Assembly: GCA_964565705.1 (NCBI GenBank)
Contig: CAZMGD010000005.1
Span: forward strand, 1 to 64,000
Source of the DNA: CAZMGD01 sp964565705
Lineage (GTDB): Bacteria; Actinomycetota; Acidimicrobiia; Acidimicrobiales; Ilumatobacteraceae
DNA: 64,000 nt
Reading direction: 5' to 3'
Part shown: piece by piece, positions 41,836-49,062 of the stretch
Position numbering within the stretch: the first letter of the stretch is position 1
Layout of the letters: every line of letters starts with the position of its first letter
The notes under the pieces: generated by a model
What the model was told of the DNA's origin: nothing
Database searches by the model: none
What the model saw: the letters and a program-made list of their open reading frames with translations, nothing else
Position numbers and translations under genes: made by a program

Positions 41836-43025
41836 CCGAGCATCTGCACCTGGCGGTGGCGCTCGACGGTGCGGGCTTCCACCCGGCGGCGTGGCGCCAC
41901 CCGTCGGCGTCTCCCCGGGCGCTGTTCACCCCCGGCTACTGGATCGGCCTCGCCGAGACCGCCGAGCGCGGGCTGCTCGACTTCCTCACGATCGAGGACT
42001 CCTTCGGGCTCCAGTCGTCGAAGTTCCGTGGGCGTGACCGGCGGATCGACCAGGTCCGCGGCAGGCTCGACGCCGTCCTGATCGCGTCGCTGCTGGCGCC
42101 GCGCACCCGCCACATCGGGCTCGTGCCGACCGCGATCACCACCCATCCCGAGCCGTTCCACCTCGCGTCGGCGCTGTCCACGCTCGACTGGACGAGCAAG
42201 GGCCGGGCCGGCTGGCGCGCCCAGGTGTCGTTCAGGGCAGAGGAGTTCGCTCACGTCGGCACGCGCCCGGCCATCGATCTCGATCCGCTCGATCGCGACG
42301 ACCCGGCGGTCGTGCAGCGCAGCCTCGAGCTGTTCGAGGAGGCGGCCGACGTGGTGGAGGTCGTGCGCCGGCTGTGGGACAGCTGGGAGGACGATGCGAT
42401 CATCAAGGACGTCGCCACCGGGCGGTTCGTCGACCGCGACAAGTTGCACTACATCGACTTCGAGGGCCGCCAGTTCTCGGTGAAGGGCCCGTCGATCGTG
42501 CCCCGGCCTCCGCAGGGCCAGCCGCTCGTCGCCGCGCTCGCCCACCAGCAGATCCCGTTCGAGTTCGCCGCCCGCTCGGCCGACGTCGTGTTCGTGACGC
42601 CGGGCGCAGACGATGTCGAGCGCTGGATCGACGACGTGCGAGGCGCGGAGGAGACCGTGTCACGCGCCGGACCGCCGCTGCGGATCTTCGCCGACCTCGT
42701 CGTGTTCCTCGACGTCCGCGCCGGCCGGGCCGAGGCGCGCAAGCACCGCCTCGACGAGCTCGACGGCGCGCCGCTGCGCTCCGACGCGACGATCGTCACC
42801 GCGACGCCGGTCGAGCTCGCCGACCTCCTCGCCGACTGGCACGAGCGCGGCATCGACGGGTTCCGCCTGCGTCCCGGCGTGATCGGCCACGACCTCGACG
42901 CGATCGTCGACCAGCTCGTGCCCGTTCTCCAACAGCGGGGAGCGTTCCGCACCTCCTACGAGCCCGGCACGCTGCGCGGCCGCCTCGGGCTCGCCCATCC
43001 CACCAACCGCTACGCCGCCGTCTGA
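41832..43025 (+). CDS. FMN-dependent monooxygenase of the SnaA/NtaA/DmoA group
   Basis: A 397-residue LLM monooxygenase with the larger-insert architecture of the NtaA/SnaA/SoxA/DmoA family: FTPGYWIGLAETAERGLLDF, LTIEDSFGLQSSKFRGRDRR, the Thr-rich GLVPTAITTHPEPFHLASAL, and RRLWDSWEDDAIIKDVATGR with HYIDFEGRQFSVKGPSIVPR. The family oxidises organosulfur or amine compounds using FMNH2 from a separate reductase. It overlaps the binding protein stop by 4 bp and precedes a DszA-like gene by 9 bp. Its C-terminus is slightly shorter than DszA-type enzymes. Confidence 0.87.
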   Translation: MTEHLHLAVALDGAGFHPAAWRHPSASPRALFTPGYWIGLAETAERGLLDFLTIEDSFGLQSSKFRGRDRRIDQVRGRLDAVLIASLLAPRTRHIGLVPTAITTHPEPFHLASALSTLDWTSKGRAGWRAQVSFRAEEFAHVGTRPAIDLDPLDRDDPAVVQRSLELFEEAADVVEVVRRLWDSWEDDAIIKDVATGRFVDRDKLHYIDFEGRQFSVKGPSIVPRPPQGQPLVAALAHQQIPFEFAARSADVVFVTPGADDVERWIDDVRGAEETVSRAGPPLRIFADLVVFLDVRAGRAEARKHRLDELDGAPLRSDATIVTATPVELADLLADWHERGIDGFRLRPGVIGHDLDAIVDQLVPVLQQRGAFRTSYEPGTLRGRLGLAHPTNRYAAV

Positions 43026-43034
43026 GAGGTCCCG

Positions 43035-44402
43035 ATGCCGTCCCCCCGCAAGCAGGTCATCCTCGCCGCCCACTTCCCGGGCGTGAACAACACGACGGTG
43101 TGGAGCGACCCCGAGTCGAAGAGCCAGATCGAGTTCGAGAGCTTCGAGCACCTCGCCCGCACCGCCGAGCGCGGCAAGTTCGACTTCTTCTTCCTGGCCG
43201 AGGGGCTGCGGCTGCGCGAGCAGCGCGGCCTGATCCACGACCTCGACGTCGTCGGCCGTCCCGACACCTTGTCGATCCTCGCCGCGCTCGCCGGGGTCAC
43301 GACGCACCTCGGCGTGGCCGGCACGCTCAACGCCACGTTCCACGAGGCCTACGAGCTCGCCCGCCAGCTCGCCACGCTGGACCACCTGTCGAACGGGCGG
43401 GCGGCGTGGAACGTCGTGACCTCCAGCGACGCGTTCACCGGCGAGAACTTCCGGCGCGGTGGGTACCTCGACTACGCCGACCGCTACGAGCGCGCCGGGG
43501 AGTTCATCCGCACCGCCAAGGAGCTGTGGGACTCGTGGGCCGAGGACGAGATCGTCGCCGACCGCGACGCCGGGCGCTTCGTGCAGCACGGGCCGCCCGG
43601 CGCGTTCGCCCATCACGGCACGCATTTCGACATCGCCGGCCAATTCAACGTGCCGCGCAGCCCGCAGCGCCACCCGGTGATCCTCCAGGCCGGCGACAGC
43701 GACCCCGGCCGCGAGCTCGCCGCGGCGACCGCCGATGCGATCTTCAGCCGTCATTCCAGCTACGACGACGGGCGCGCCTTCTACGCCGACGTCAAGGGCC
43801 GGCTGGCCCGTCACGGTCGGTCGCGCGACGACCTCAAGATCATCCCCGCCGCGACGTACGTGCTCGGCGACACCGAGGACGAGGCGCGCGAGCGATCGCT
43901 GTTCATCCGCCACCAGCAGGTCAGCCCGCAGACGGCGATCCTGTTCGCCGAGCAGCTGTGGAACCGCGACCTGTCGAGCTACGACGCCGACGGACCGGTG
44001 CCAGCGATCGACCCCGACGTGTCCACCACGTCGATCATCCAGGGCAGGGCGCGCATGTTCCCCGATCCGGTGAAGACGGCGGGCGAGTGGCGGGCGCTGG
44101 CCGAAGCGAGAGGCTTCAGCCTGCGCGAGCTGGTGATCGAGATGACCGGTCGTCACTCCTTCGTCGGCACGCCCGGACAGGTCGCCGAGCAGATCGACCG
44201 CAACGTGCAGGACGACGCCGCGGACGGGTTCATCCTCGTGCCGCACATCACGCCAGCGGGCCTGGACGACTTCGTCGACCGCGTCGTGCCCCTGCTCCAG
44301 GAGCGCGGCGTGTTCCGCACCGAGTACGAGACGACGACGTTGCGCGCGCACCTCGGGCTGCCGGCGGCGGGCGAGGTGTCGTCGGTGCGCGCGTCGGCCT
44401 GA
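43035..44402 (+). CDS. DszA/NtaA-like FMN-dependent monooxygenase
   Basis: A 455-residue enzyme matching DszA/NtaA/SnaA: LAAHFPGVNNTTVWSDPESK, TAERGKFDFFFLAEGLRLRE, NATFHEAYELARQLATLDHL, SNGRAAWNVVTSSDAFTGEN, and the C-terminal FVGTPGQVAEQIDRNVQDDA are all family blocks. DszA oxidises dibenzothiophene sulfone and NtaA oxidises nitrilotriacetate; others act on sulfones or other sulfur compounds, so a sulfur substrate is likely but not certain. It needs FMNH2, presumably from the reductase at 33691. It sits in the importer operon with SsuD 25 bp downstream. Confidence 0.9.
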   Translation: MPSPRKQVILAAHFPGVNNTTVWSDPESKSQIEFESFEHLARTAERGKFDFFFLAEGLRLREQRGLIHDLDVVGRPDTLSILAALAGVTTHLGVAGTLNATFHEAYELARQLATLDHLSNGRAAWNVVTSSDAFTGENFRRGGYLDYADRYERAGEFIRTAKELWDSWAEDEIVADRDAGRFVQHGPPGAFAHHGTHFDIAGQFNVPRSPQRHPVILQAGDSDPGRELAAATADAIFSRHSSYDDGRAFYADVKGRLARHGRSRDDLKIIPAATYVLGDTEDEARERSLFIRHQQVSPQTAILFAEQLWNRDLSSYDADGPVPAIDPDVSTTSIIQGRARMFPDPVKTAGEWRALAEARGFSLRELVIEMTGRHSFVGTPGQVAEQIDRNVQDDAADGFILVPHITPAGLDDFVDRVVPLLQERGVFRTEYETTTLRAHLGLPAAGEVSSVRASA

Positions 44403-44427
44403 TCCGGCGGACCTGCGGACATCTGCG

Positions 44428-45570
44428 ATGCCCGTCACGCTGCACTGGTTCCTGCCGACCGCCGGCGACAGCCGTACGGTCGTGCCGTTCGGCGACCACG
44501 GTCACCAGCGTCCGCCGACGCTCGACTACCTCGAGCAGGTCGCCCGCGCCGCCGACACGCTCGGGTTCACCGGGGTGCTGACCCCGACGGGCACGTGGTG
44601 CGAGGACTCGTGGCTCGTCACCGCGGCGCTGCTCGGCGTGACCGAGCGGCTCAAGTTCCTCGTCGCGTTCCGGCCGAACTCGATCACGCCGACGCTCGCC
44701 GCGCAGAAGGCGGCGACGTTCCAACGCATCTCGGGTGGGCGGCTGCTGCTCAACATCGTCACTGGCGGCGAGGCCACCGAGCAGCAGCGCTTCGGCGACT
44801 GGCTCGATCACGACGCCCGCTACGAGCGCACGGACGAGTTCCTCACCGTGCTGCGCGGCGCGATGTCGGGCACACCGATCGACTTCGAGGGCGAGCACTT
44901 CCACGTCGCCGCGGCGACGGTCAACCGGCCGCCCGACCCGCAGCCCGCGCTGTACTTCGGCGGCGCGTCGTCGGCGGCCGAGGTCGTCGCCGCCAAGCAC
45001 GTCGACGTGTACCTCGCCTGGGGCGAGCCGCCCGGCATGGTGGCCCCGCGCCTCGAACGGATGCGCAAGCTCGCCGCCGATGCCGGTCGCACGCTGCGCT
45101 TCGGCATCCGGCTGCATGTGATCGCCCGCGACCGCGCAGCCGACGCGTGGGCGGAGACCGAGCGGTTCATGGAGCAGGTCGATCCAGCGCTCGTCGCCCA
45201 GGCCCAGGCCGGCCTGGCCCGGAGCGCGTCGGTCGGTCAGCAGCGGATGATCTCCCTCCACCGCGGTGGCACCGCCGGCGATCTCGTGATCGCCCCGAAC
45301 CTGTGGGCGGGCATCGGGCTCGTGCGCGGCGGGGCCGGCACCGCGCTCGTCGGCAGCCACGAGGAGATCGCCGACCGGATCGAGGAGTACCACCGTCTCG
45401 GCTTCGACGAGTTCATCCTGTCCGGCCACCCCCACCTGGAGGAGGCCTACTGGTTCGCCGAGGGCGTGATGCCGATCCTGCGCCGGCGCGGCCTGCTCCA
45501 GACCCCAACGCCACCGATGGTCGAGGGCCCCCAGGTGTTTTCGCGCTACGCACCTACCGCCGCCCGCTGA
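44428..45570 (+). CDS. ssuD: Alkanesulfonate monooxygenase SsuD-like
   Basis: A 380-residue FMNH2-dependent sulfonate monooxygenase that releases sulfite from alkanesulfonates. Family-typical stretches: TLHWFLPTAGDSR, the active-site region GVLTPTGTWCEDSW with the conserved Cys, FLVAFRPNSITPTLAAQKAA (catalytic Arg region), SGGRLLLNIVTGGEATEQQR, and HYDARYERTDEFL in the form DHDARYERTDEFL. Length and motifs fit SsuD rather than generic LLM enzymes. It is the last gene of the importer-monooxygenase operon. Sulfite released would feed cysteine and methionine synthesis, consistent with the nearby SAM riboswitch. Confidence 0.9.
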   Translation: MPVTLHWFLPTAGDSRTVVPFGDHGHQRPPTLDYLEQVARAADTLGFTGVLTPTGTWCEDSWLVTAALLGVTERLKFLVAFRPNSITPTLAAQKAATFQRISGGRLLLNIVTGGEATEQQRFGDWLDHDARYERTDEFLTVLRGAMSGTPIDFEGEHFHVAAATVNRPPDPQPALYFGGASSAAEVVAAKHVDVYLAWGEPPGMVAPRLERMRKLAADAGRTLRFGIRLHVIARDRAADAWAETERFMEQVDPALVAQAQAGLARSASVGQQRMISLHRGGTAGDLVIAPNLWAGIGLVRGGAGTALVGSHEEIADRIEEYHRLGFDEFILSGHPHLEEAYWFAEGVMPILRRRGLLQTPTPPMVEGPQVFSRYAPTAAR

Positions 45571-45592
45571 CACCTGGCTACGGTGCTGCGCC

Positions 45593-46741
45593 GTGCACCT
45601 GCTGGCGGCGATCTCGACGGGCGACGCCGCGATCCTGATCGTCGTCGTCGGCGCCCGGCTGCTCGTGCCGCTGCTGATCTTCCGCTACCCGCTGCCGGCG
45701 ATGATCGCGGCGATGGTCATCGACGCCGCGGATCAGTCGATCTTCCAGCAGTTCACCGACCTCGACCTCACCAGCTACCAGTCCTACGACAAGGCCCTCG
45801 ACGTCTACTACCTGGCGATCGCCTACACGGCGGCGATCCGAAACTGGGCCTCGCCGTTCATGCTGGCCGTCGCCACGTTCCTCTGGTACTACCGCCTCGT
45901 CGGCGTCGCCGCGTTCGAGCTGACCCAGGCGCGGTGGCTGCTGCTCGTGTTCCCCAACACGTTCGAGTACTTCTTCGACGCGATCGAAGCGGTGCGCCTG
46001 CGCTGGGATCCGGGCCGCCTGGCTCGGCGCACGATCGTGCTGATCGCCGCCGGCATCTGGATCTTCGTCAAGCTCCCGCAGGAGTACTGGATCCACGTCG
46101 CCCAGCTCGACACGACCGACCTGATCAAGGAGGAGTTGCTCGGCGTCGACGCCGACACCCCGTGGAGCACGGCGTTCTCCGAGAACCGGTGGGTCTACCT
46201 CGCCATGGCCGCGCTCGCCGTGCTGGTCGTCGTGCTGGTGCGGTTCATCCGCCGCCGGCTGCCGCCCGGGCAATGGCCGACGACGTTCCGGTCGGACACG
46301 GTCAACGCCCACCTCGGCTGGGTGCCGTCCGGCCCTGACCCGCGACCGGACCGGATCCTCACCTGGGCGCTCGCCGAGCGGATCGTGCTCGTCGGGCTGA
46401 CGAGCGTCATCTTCTTCACGATGTACCCGGACTCGGACGCCTCCAACATCGAGGTGTTCGTCGTCGTCGCCCTGACCGTCGTCGTCAACACCGTGGTCGC
46501 GTGGGGCGGCGAGCGGATCGGGCATCGGGCGGACACAGTGGTCGGGCTGTTCGTGCTGACCCTCGTGGTCAACCTCGGCGGCCTCTGGCTGTTCGCCAAC
46601 GTGGCCGCGCCGCCCGGCACGACCGTGAGCCTGCGCGACGTGTCGTTCTTCGCGCTGCTGATCGCCGTGCTGCTGACGTGCTACGAGTGGGCCCACCGCC
46701 ACCGCGTACGGTGCGAGCACCGGGAGGTTCCCCATGGATGA
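45593..46741 (+). CDS. Polytopic membrane protein of unknown function
   Basis: I do not recognise this 382-residue membrane protein. It has about ten hydrophobic spans, for example ILIVVVGARLLVPLLIFRYP, FLWYYRLVGVAAFELTQARW and VEVFVVVALTVVVNTVVAWG in near form (VFVVVALTVVVNTVVAWG). Recurrent tryptophans and tyrosines and the segment LDVYYLAIAYTAAIRNWASP mark it as a conserved family rather than noise. No catalytic motif is evident. GTG 45593 starts 22 bp after ssuD. Its stop overlaps the next gene's start by 8 bp, linking it to the NTF2-like gene. Confidence 0.65.
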   Translation: MHLLAAISTGDAAILIVVVGARLLVPLLIFRYPLPAMIAAMVIDAADQSIFQQFTDLDLTSYQSYDKALDVYYLAIAYTAAIRNWASPFMLAVATFLWYYRLVGVAAFELTQARWLLLVFPNTFEYFFDAIEAVRLRWDPGRLARRTIVLIAAGIWIFVKLPQEYWIHVAQLDTTDLIKEELLGVDADTPWSTAFSENRWVYLAMAALAVLVVVLVRFIRRRLPPGQWPTTFRSDTVNAHLGWVPSGPDPRPDRILTWALAERIVLVGLTSVIFFTMYPDSDASNIEVFVVVALTVVVNTVVAWGGERIGHRADTVVGLFVLTLVVNLGGLWLFANVAAPPGTTVSLRDVSFFALLIAVLLTCYEWAHRHRVRCEHREVPHG

Positions 46742-47138
46742 CGTCGAGCGCCGTGCCCGCAACCTGGCCACGACCGAGCGGCTGTTCCGGGCCTTCTCCG
46801 CCGGCGACACCGCGGCCCTGGTCGATGCGGTGGCGAGCGATCTCGTCTACGACGCCCCGTGGTACGACCTGCGCCGTGAGGGCCGCGACGAGTTCGCGTC
46901 GATGCTCGCCGCGGTGGAGGAGCGGTTCGAGTCGATCCTCTACGAGGTCGTCGAGACGTTCCCGTTGCTCGACCCGGACCTCGTGATCGTCGAGGTCCGC
47001 AGCGACCACTCGGTGCGCGGCTCCGATCGCCGCTACCGCAACCAGTACATCCAGTTTCTCCGGTTCGACCGGGACGGCAAGGTGTGCGAGTGGCGGGAGT
47101 TCTCCAACCCCGACGCCTACCGCGCCGCCTTCGCCTGA
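46734..47138 (+). CDS. NTF2-like/SnoaL-like protein
   Basis: A 134-residue protein of the NTF2-like cone-shaped fold: TTERLFRAFSAGDTAALVDA, a single-helix start followed by VYDAPWYDLRREGRDEFASM, then beta strands ending YIQFLRFDRDGKVCEWREFS. Such proteins act as isomerases, cyclases, dehydratases or ligand sensors, and the specific role is not evident. It overlaps the upstream membrane gene by 8 bp and precedes a nitroreductase-like gene. A second NTF2-like gene lies at 47840, so the pair flanks the nitroreductase gene. Confidence 0.75.
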   Translation: MDDVERRARNLATTERLFRAFSAGDTAALVDAVASDLVYDAPWYDLRREGRDEFASMLAAVEERFESILYEVVETFPLLDPDLVIVEVRSDHSVRGSDRRYRNQYIQFLRFDRDGKVCEWREFSNPDAYRAAFA

Positions 47139-47171
47139 TCCCGTACGCCTGTCGCTCGGTACTGTCGATCC

Positions 47172-47834
47172 GTGGATCTCGGGCTCACCGCACGCGAAGT
47201 GCTCACCACCACCCGCTCGGTGCGCAAGCGCCTCGACCTCGTCAAGCCGGTCGAGCGCGAGGTGGTCGTCGACTGCCTGGAAACCGCGTTCCAGGCGCCG
47301 AACGGGTCGAACCAGCAGCGCTGGGGATGGGTGTGCGTCGATGACGGGGCCACGCGTCAGGCGATGGCCGACATCTACCGCGACGGCCTCGCCGCTCACC
47401 TGTCGTTGCCGCCCGAGAAGCGCGGCCAGCAGGCTGAGGGCGGATACGCGGTCGACGACCGGCAGGAGTTCATCGGCGCGTCGGTCGCCCACCTGATCGA
47501 GCACCTCCAGGACGTGCCGGTGCTCGTCGTGCCGACGATCGACGGGCGGATGGACAGCGCGTCGATCTTCGACCAGGCGAGCCGCTGGGGATCGATCCTG
47601 CCGGCGGTGTGGAGCTTCATGCTCGCCTTGCGCAGCCAGGGGCTCGGCAGCGCCTGGACGACGCTGCACCTCCATCGCGAGGCCGAGATGGCCGAGCTGC
47701 TCGGCATCCCCCAGGAACGGGTCACGCAGGCCGGGCTGTTCCCGGTCGCGTACACGATCGGTACCGACTTCCGGCCGGCGAGCCGGGCCGCGTCCGCCGA
47801 GGCGATCCACTGGAACCACTGGAACGGGGACTGA
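47172..47834 (+). CDS. Nitroreductase-family FMN oxidoreductase
   Basis: A 220-residue flavoprotein: TTTRSVRKRLDLVKPVEREV with the phosphate-binding RSVR, FQAPNGSNQQRWGWVCVDDG (the A-P-N/S-G-x-N-x-Q-x-W pattern), and LRSQGLGSAWTTLHLHREAE with LGIPQERVTQAGLFPVAYTI near the end. This pattern is common in actinobacterial nitroreductase-like enzymes, which use FMN with NAD(P)H; some require deazaflavin or act on quinones or nitro compounds. The GTG at 47172 is used. It lies between two NTF2-like genes and may belong to the same small-molecule pathway. Confidence 0.85.
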   Translation: MDLGLTAREVLTTTRSVRKRLDLVKPVEREVVVDCLETAFQAPNGSNQQRWGWVCVDDGATRQAMADIYRDGLAAHLSLPPEKRGQQAEGGYAVDDRQEFIGASVAHLIEHLQDVPVLVVPTIDGRMDSASIFDQASRWGSILPAVWSFMLALRSQGLGSAWTTLHLHREAEMAELLGIPQERVTQAGLFPVAYTIGTDFRPASRAASAEAIHWNHWNGD

Positions 47835-47839
47835 GCGAC

Positions 47840-48316
47840 ATGCCGACCTACACCGAGACCGAGCAGCGCAACATCGAGTCGGTGACGAAGATGTTCGAGG
47901 CCGGCCGCGACTTCGACCGGGCGACGCTGTTCGCCGATGACGCGGTGTGGTGGAACGGCCTGCCGCGGATCCCCGGCAACGTCGGCGAGACCGAGCACAA
48001 GGGCATCGCCGCGATCACCAACATCCTGCGCGGGTCAGGCCAGCCGCACGGCAGCTCGGGCATCGACTCTTACGACCTGTCGACCAACCGCTTCACCGAT
48101 GTCGTCGTGCTCGCCGACGGTGACTACGTCGTGCGCCAGCACACCCAGCACTCCACGACGCTCGGTGGCCGCAGCTACCGCAACGTGTACTGCTTCGTGT
48201 TCCGCTTCGGCGACGACGGCAAGATCGCCTACCTCACCGAGCACTGGAACACCTGGTACGCGCAGAAGGTCCTGTTCGACAACTTCGACGTCGAGCCCGC
48301 CCACCCCCTCCCCTGA
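47840..48316 (+). CDS. SnoaL-like (NTF2 superfamily) protein
   Basis: A 158-residue NTF2-like protein: NIESVTKMFEAGRDFDRATL, FADDAVWWNGLPRIPGNVGE, HKGIAAITNILRG, then DYVVRQHTQHSTTLGGRSYR and YCFVFRFGDDGKIAYLTEHW, with the terminal strand NTWYAQKVLFDNF. The His/Trp/Asp-lined pocket fits ketosteroid-isomerase-like or polyketide-cyclase-like enzymes, but no activity is assigned. ATG 47840 follows the nitroreductase stop by 5 bp, so the two are co-transcribed. Two tandem palindromic repeats follow its stop. Confidence 0.78.
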   Translation: MPTYTETEQRNIESVTKMFEAGRDFDRATLFADDAVWWNGLPRIPGNVGETEHKGIAAITNILRGSGQPHGSSGIDSYDLSTNRFTDVVVLADGDYVVRQHTQHSTTLGGRSYRNVYCFVFRFGDDGKIAYLTEHWNTWYAQKVLFDNFDVEPAHPLP

Positions 48317-48320
48317 CCCT

Positions 48321-48470
48321 CCCCGAACGAACGTGCGGTCGGATGCGGCCCGGTTCGGGCGCGATGTGACCGCAGGTTCGTGTCGTGGGGATCGTCCCCG
48401 AACGAACGTGCGGTCGGATGCGGCCCGGTTCGGGCGCGATGTGACCGCAGGTTCGTGTCGTGGGGATCGT
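48321..48470. repeat. Perfect 75-bp tandem duplication carrying two palindromic elements
   Basis: Bases 48321-48395 and 48396-48470 appear identical over 75 bp. Each contains one 41-bp palindromic unit (48334-48374 and 48409-48449) that starts TGCGGTCGGATGCGG and ends GCGATGTGACCGCA, flanked by CGAACGAACG and GGTTCGTGTCG. Identity of both copies indicates a recent duplication. They lie in the gap before a lipoprotein gene. Confidence 0.92.
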
Positions 48471-48501
48471 CCGCGAGGTGCTGGTGTGGTTCGATGGGTG
48501 G

Positions 48502-48978
48502 ATGCGCCGCCCCCTGATCCCCACGTTGGCCGTCTCAGCCGTCTTGCTGTTCGCCACCGCCGCGTGCGGTGGTGACGACTCGGATTCCTCGGCCACCACC
48601 ACGTCCACGACGATCCCGTCGACCACCACCGTCGGTCCCGTCACCTCGGCCAGCCCCGAGCTGTGCGAAGCCCGCGACGAGCTGCGCAGTTCGTTGTCCG
48701 ACCTGACGAACGTGAACATCGTCGCCAACGGCACGACCGCGCTCACCGACGCGCTCGGCGAGATCAGCGACGACCTCGTTGACGTGCGCGCCGCGGCCGG
48801 CGAGGATCTCCAGGCCCAGACCGACGCTTTGCAGGACTCGCTGAGCGCCTTGCAGACCGCGGTCGAGAACCTCGCCTCCGGCGGCGGGCAGGCGAGCGCG
48901 GTGATCACCGCCGTCGCCGACGTCGGGAGCACCGGCGGCACGCTGCTGACGAGCCTCGGCAACCTGTCGTGCTCGTGA
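48502..48978 (+). CDS. Small lipoprotein with helical domain
   Basis: A 158-residue secreted lipoprotein: signal peptide MRRPLIPTLAVSAVLLFATA then AC (lipobox ATAAC), a Ser/Thr linker (SSATTTSTTIPSTTTVGPVT), and a helical domain with two cysteines, ELCEARDELRSSLSDLTNVN and the last two residues CS, which could form a disulfide. The region between is rich in coiled-coil-like leucine repeats (DLQAQTDALQDSLSALQTAV). The function is unknown. ATG 48502 is preferred over an upstream frame start at 48460, because it places the signal peptide correctly. Confidence 0.75.
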   Translation: MRRPLIPTLAVSAVLLFATAACGGDDSDSSATTTSTTIPSTTTVGPVTSASPELCEARDELRSSLSDLTNVNIVANGTTALTDALGEISDDLVDVRAAAGEDLQAQTDALQDSLSALQTAVENLASGGGQASAVITAVADVGSTGGTLLTSLGNLSCS

Positions 48979-49062
48979 CCCGCTGAGTTCTCAGGCCGTT
49001 CTCGGCCACCTCTCAGCCTCGTTCGCCACCGTGACGGTGTCCGAACGAGAGGAACACGACTC

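Noticed and set aside
32106..48316. Antibiotic-type biosynthetic gene cluster
   Set aside because: LLM and NTF2-like genes can suggest one, but no polyketide synthase, peptide synthetase, terpene or RiPP core gene is present.
48321..48470. CRISPR array
   Set aside because: Only two copies with no spacers and no cas genes; the units are palindromic tandem duplicates.
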